Position numbers and translations under genes: made by a program
NCBI RefSeq assembly: GCF_002835665.1
Contig: NZ_PIZV01000017.1
Span: 1-37,222, forward strand
Direction: 5' to 3'
From: Chryseobacterium sp. PMSZPI
Lineage (GTDB): Bacteria; Bacteroidota; Bacteroidia; Flavobacteriales; Weeksellaceae
Length of the DNA stretch: 37,222 nt
Shown here: positions 34,775-37,222 of the stretch, one piece after another
Numbering within the stretch: position 1 is the first letter of the stretch
Layout of the letters: each line of letters begins with the position of its first letter
Notes under the pieces: generated by a model
Told to the model about the DNA's origin: nothing
What the model saw: only the letters and a program-made list of their open reading frames with translations
The model's database searches: none

Positions 34775-36010
34775 TTAATCTTCAAATTCTTCTCTTAGAA
34801 TACGTTTAACCTCCTCGATTGTTTCTTCTTCAAGGTCAACCATATTTAAAAGACTCTCAGTTTCTTTATCTAATACTGATTTTGCAGTAGTAAGACCTAC
34901 TTTCTTAAATTCATCCAAAATCCACTGCTCGATATCGTCGTTAAATTCTTTCAATTCAACATCATCATCTTCGCTGGACTCTCTGTATACATCAATTTCA
35001 TATCCTGTCAACCAAGAAGCCAGTCTGATATTTTGACCTTGTTTTCCGATTACTTTAGAAATTTCTTCAACAGGTGTATAAACTAATGCATAGTTAGTTT
35101 CCTCATTGATTTCAATTTTGTTAATAGTAACATTTCCTAAAGCTCTCTTCACCAAAATCTCAGGGTTTTTAGACCACTGAATAACATCGATGTTTTCATT
35201 TCTCAACTCTCTTACAACCCCATGAATTCTGGATCCTTTAACTCCAACACAAGCTCCTACAGGATCAATTCTATCATCATAAGCATCTACTGCAATCTTT
35301 GCCTTTTCACCAGGAATTCTTACCACCTTTTTCAGGATAATTGTTCCGTCTTGGATCTCAGGAATTTCCAGCTCTAATAACTTCTCAAGGAATTTAGGTG
35401 CAGTTCTGGAAATAATAATCTGTGGTTTAGAACCTTTAAAGTCTACTGTTTCAACAATAGCTCTGATATTCTCACCCTTTTTAAAGAAATCGGATGGGAT
35501 CTGGTTTTCTTTTGGTAAAATAAATTCATTCCCTTCATCATCCAACAAAATCACATGCTTGTGACGGATATGATGGATTTCTCCTACTACAATTTCCCCG
35601 ATCTTATCTCTGAATTGTTCATACAGCATTGCATTATTATGCTCTTGAAGTTTTGTAGCCAGAATTTGCTTAAGGGTAAGAATATTTCTTCTCCCCAACT
35701 GAGCAACAGGAATTTCCATTGTAAAGTCTTCACCTACTTCGAAGGTAGGGTCAATCTTTTTAGCCTCAGAAATTTCAATTTCCAAGTCATCATCTTCAGA
35801 CATTTCGTCCTCTACAATTGTTTTATTTAAAAATATCTGAAAATCTCCTTTATCCGGGTTTACAATCACATCAAAATGATCATCTGAATCGAATCTCTTT
35901 CTCAAGAGTGTCTTCAGTGAATCTTCAATAATTGCCATAAGATCAATCTTACTGATCCCTTTTTCGTCTTTAAAATCACCAAAGGATTCAATCAACGCTA
36001 TATTATCCAT
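34775..36010 (-). CDS. nusA: Transcription termination/antitermination factor NusA
   Basis: A 411-residue RNA polymerase-binding protein. The N-terminal domain (about 1-125) contacts polymerase; an S1 RNA-binding domain follows (GEIVVGEIHHIRHKHVILLDD, about 137-200); then two KH domains, with the NusA-type motif RIPGEKAKIAVDAYDDRIDP and VGACVGVKGSRIHGVVREL in the first and ISKVIGKQGQNIRLASWLTGYEID in the second. The C-terminal acidic tail ends in EVKRILREEFED; the two AR repeats of the longer enterobacterial protein are absent, as in many phyla. It lies 17 bases after rimP and upstream of infB. In Escherichia coli NusA regulates its own operon through leader termination; a hairpin with a U run in this operon's leader makes similar control possible here. 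Confidence 0.97.
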   Translation of the reverse strand: MDNIALIESFGDFKDEKGISKIDLMAIIEDSLKTLLRKRFDSDDHFDVIVNPDKGDFQIFLNKTIVEDEMSEDDDLEIEISEAKKIDPTFEVGEDFTMEIPVAQLGRRNILTLKQILATKLQEHNNAMLYEQFRDKIGEIVVGEIHHIRHKHVILLDDEGNEFILPKENQIPSDFFKKGENIRAIVETVDFKGSKPQIIISRTAPKFLEKLLELEIPEIQDGTIILKKVVRIPGEKAKIAVDAYDDRIDPVGACVGVKGSRIHGVVRELRNENIDVIQWSKNPEILVKRALGNVTINKIEINEETNYALVYTPVEEISKVIGKQGQNIRLASWLTGYEIDVYRESSEDDDVELKEFNDDIEQWILDEFKKVGLTTAKSVLDKETESLLNMVDLEEETIEEVKRILREEFED

Positions 36011-36027
36011 CTATTCTTTTTTCTTTT

Positions 36028-36495
36028 TTAAAATTTAATTACTACTATTGCCTTTTTGATCTCAGAGTAAGGAATTTCTTTCTCCTCCTCCACATCTACC
36101 TTCCCTTTTCCGATATCTTTCGGTTTTCGGTAGCGTAAAACAAGTGTGATCTTTTCGTCATCTACTTTTGACAATTCTCCATCAATCTTAGAAGAATCTT
36201 CCAACATCACTTCGATCTCTCTTCCTATGTTTTTGCTGAACTGTCTTGGAGTGGATAATGGCTCGCTCAATCCTGCCGACATTACCTGAAGGCTGAAATC
36301 GTGTTCTTCACGATCCATATTAAATTCTATTGCGCGGCTTGCATCAAGACAGTCCTGCAAAGAAACTCCATTATCACCATCTAAAATCACTGTAATATCA
36401 TCCCCTGCAGAAATCTTTAGATCAATAAGAAAAAGATCCTTTCTGGTCTCAAGGAATTCATTTAATAATTCTTCAATTCTTTTTTTAAACTCCAT
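36028..36495 (-). CDS. rimP: Ribosome maturation factor RimP
   Basis: A 155-residue cytosolic factor for assembly of the 30S ribosomal subunit. The N-terminal alpha/beta domain contains DLKISAGDDITVILDGDNGVSLQDCLDASRAIE, and the family-typical VMSAGLSEPLSTPRQFSKNIGREIEV follows (about 70-95), with a C-terminal SH3-like beta domain (LEDSSKIDGELSKVDDEKITLVLRY). Length is normal. It is the first gene of the rimP-nusA-infB operon, a conserved order in bacteria. The ATG is about 30 bases after an attenuator-like hairpin in the leader and about 80 bases after a consensus promoter. Confidence 0.95.
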   Translation of the reverse strand: MEFKKRIEELLNEFLETRKDLFLIDLKISAGDDITVILDGDNGVSLQDCLDASRAIEFNMDREEHDFSLQVMSAGLSEPLSTPRQFSKNIGREIEVMLEDSSKIDGELSKVDDEKITLVLRYRKPKDIGKGKVDVEEEKEIPYSEIKKAIVVIKF

Positions 36496-36523
36496 ACATT
36501 CTTTTATCTTGATTTACAGTACG

Positions 36524-36548
36524 AAAAAAGGCTTTCTTGCGAAGCCTT
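36524..36548 (-). terminator. Attenuator-like hairpin in the rimP-nusA-infB leader
   Basis: On the - strand AAGGCTT and AAGCCTT pair (7 bp, loop CGCAAGA) and run into TTTTTT at 36529-36524. No gene lies upstream on this strand; the hairpin sits between the promoter at 36573-36602 and the rimP start, so it would act on this operon's own leader rather than end another gene. Confidence 0.6.
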
Positions 36549-36572
36549 CCCATTTTTTCCGTAAATCCATTG

Positions 36573-36602
36573 CAAATATACGCTTTTTTTCCAAAAATGC
36601 AA
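36573..36602 (-). promoter_or_regulatory. Promoter of the rimP-nusA-infB operon
   Basis: On the - strand TATATTTG (36573-36580) matches TAnnTTTG and TTG (36600-36602) lies 19 bases upstream, the full Bacteroidota consensus. Transcription should begin near 36567. Confidence 0.75.
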
Positions 36603-36677
36603 AATTATCTTATTATCAAGCAAATAGAAAGAATTTCTTTTACAATAATTTAAAGAAGCAAGTGAAAGTATTTTTAT

Positions 36678-36685
36678 TATTTTTG
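36678..36685 (+). promoter_or_regulatory. -7 element for the UDP-glucose dehydrogenase-type gene
   Basis: TATTTTTG matches TAnnTTTG exactly, 25 bases before the proposed TTG start codon. No clear -33 TTG is seen at the usual distance. Confidence 0.55.
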
Positions 36686-36710
36686 TCTTTGAATTTTAAA
36701 AACAAACATT

Positions 36711-37222
36711 TTGAATATAACGATTGTAGGAACAGGTTATGTAGGATTAGTTACAGGAACTACTCTGGCAGAACTTGGCAATTCAGTATACTGTGTTGAT
36801 ATTGATGAAAAGAAAGTAGAAGGTATGAAAAACGGCATTGTTCCCATTTATGAGCCGAACCTTGAAGAAATGTTCCTTAGAAACATCCAATCTGAAAGAT
36901 TATTTTTCACAACCAATTTAAAAGAAGCTTTAGACAAAAGCGAAGTTATTTATCTTGCCTTACCTACTCCTCCGGGAGAGGATGGTTCCGCAGACCTTTC
37001 ATATGTATTAAAGGTAGCAAATGATATCGGAGAAATGATGACTGATTATAAAGTTGTTGTTAACAAAAGTACAGTTCCTGTAGGAACCGCAGACAGAGTA
37101 AGAGAAACCATATCATCTAAAACCAGTATCCCGTTTGACGTCGTTTCCAATCCCGAATTCCTTAGAGAGGGATTCGCTGTAGAAGACTCTATGAACCCAT
37201 CAAGAGTTGTAGTAGGTGCAAG
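36711..37222 (+). CDS. UDP-glucose/GDP-mannose dehydrogenase family protein (N-terminal part)
   Basis: About 170 residues are visible before the window ends. The N-terminus is a Rossmann NAD-binding fold (ITIVGTGYVGLVTGTTLAELG, then a basic/acidic VDIDEKK), followed by PIYEPNLEEMF, YLALPTPPGEDGSADLSYV, NKSTVPVGTADRV and SNPEFLREGFAVEDSMNPSRVVVG, all hallmarks of UDP-glucose 6-dehydrogenases, which oxidise UDP-glucose to UDP-glucuronate for surface polysaccharides. GDP-mannose or UDP-N-acetyl-sugar dehydrogenase cannot be excluded without the C-terminal part. No ATG is available: an in-frame TGA lies at 36690-36692, and the only good start before the conserved sequence is TTG at 36711-36713. 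The gene diverges from rimP; its promoter box is at 36678-36685. Confidence 0.88.
   Translation, partial: MNITIVGTGYVGLVTGTTLAELGNSVYCVDIDEKKVEGMKNGIVPIYEPNLEEMFLRNIQSERLFFTTNLKEALDKSEVIYLALPTPPGEDGSADLSYVLKVANDIGEMMTDYKVVVNKSTVPVGTADRVRETISSKTSIPFDVVSNPEFLREGFAVEDSMNPSRVVVGA

Noticed and set aside
36509..36799. 96-codon + strand frame between rimP and the dehydrogenase gene
   Set aside because: It covers the promoter region and runs into the dehydrogenase gene in a different frame; the dehydrogenase frame carries the conserved motifs.
1..37222. tRNA, rRNA, CRISPR array or origin of replication
   Set aside because: No cloverleaf with CCA-type end, no ribosomal sequence, no regularly spaced direct repeats and no DnaA-box cluster were noticed by eye.

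Overview
The window looks like chromosomal DNA of a Flavobacteriia member, most likely Chryseobacterium or a close Weeksellaceae relative. This is inferred from low GC content, two SusC/SusD pairs, a type IX secretion (T9SS) C-terminal signal, a Bacteroidota-type bacillithiol gene (bshC), a GYDIA-type GHMP kinase, a putative flavobacterial porin, promoters of the Bacteroidota type (TAnnTTTG at -7, TTG near -33) and almost no Shine-Dalgarno sequences. No rRNA, tRNA, CRISPR array or complete insertion sequence was seen.

Left end (1-7730, + strand): the tail of a gene ending in a T9SS type A-like sorting domain, then a 2218-residue SpvB/FG-GAP/RHS polymorphic toxin with a signal peptide, an RHS core that ends in the PxxxxDPxG self-cleavage motif, and a C-terminal tip carrying HEFIH (putative zinc peptidase). 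One base later comes a small lipoprotein gene, the likely immunity gene, followed by a terminator.

7761-12500 (- strand): a SusC/SusD nutrient-uptake pair whose leader contains a convincing SAM-I (S-box) riboswitch, downstream of a good Bacteroidota promoter overlapped by a dyad. This puts outer-membrane uptake under S-adenosylmethionine control and is the most interesting regulatory observation here. 12650-15750: two small helix-turn-helix genes (-), an intergenic stretch with two strong inverted-repeat structures, a six-TM AraC-type regulator (+), aroQ (+) and a degenerate intergenic repeat.

15767-24894 (- strand): pckA; fabD with a GYDIA GHMP kinase; and a probable operon of a putative porin, bshC and a LysM/periplasmic-binding-fold protein. 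25189-25863 (+) is an unknown exported protein. 26049-31442 (-) is a second SusC/SusD system with a third lipoprotein gene, without a visible riboswitch.

Right end: rimP-nusA-infB (-) with a promoter and an attenuator-like hairpin in its leader, then the start of a divergent UDP-glucose dehydrogenase-type gene (+) that appears to use a TTG start and runs off the window.

All assignments come from reading the sequence. No database search or folding program was run; residue positions given as approximate were counted by eye.
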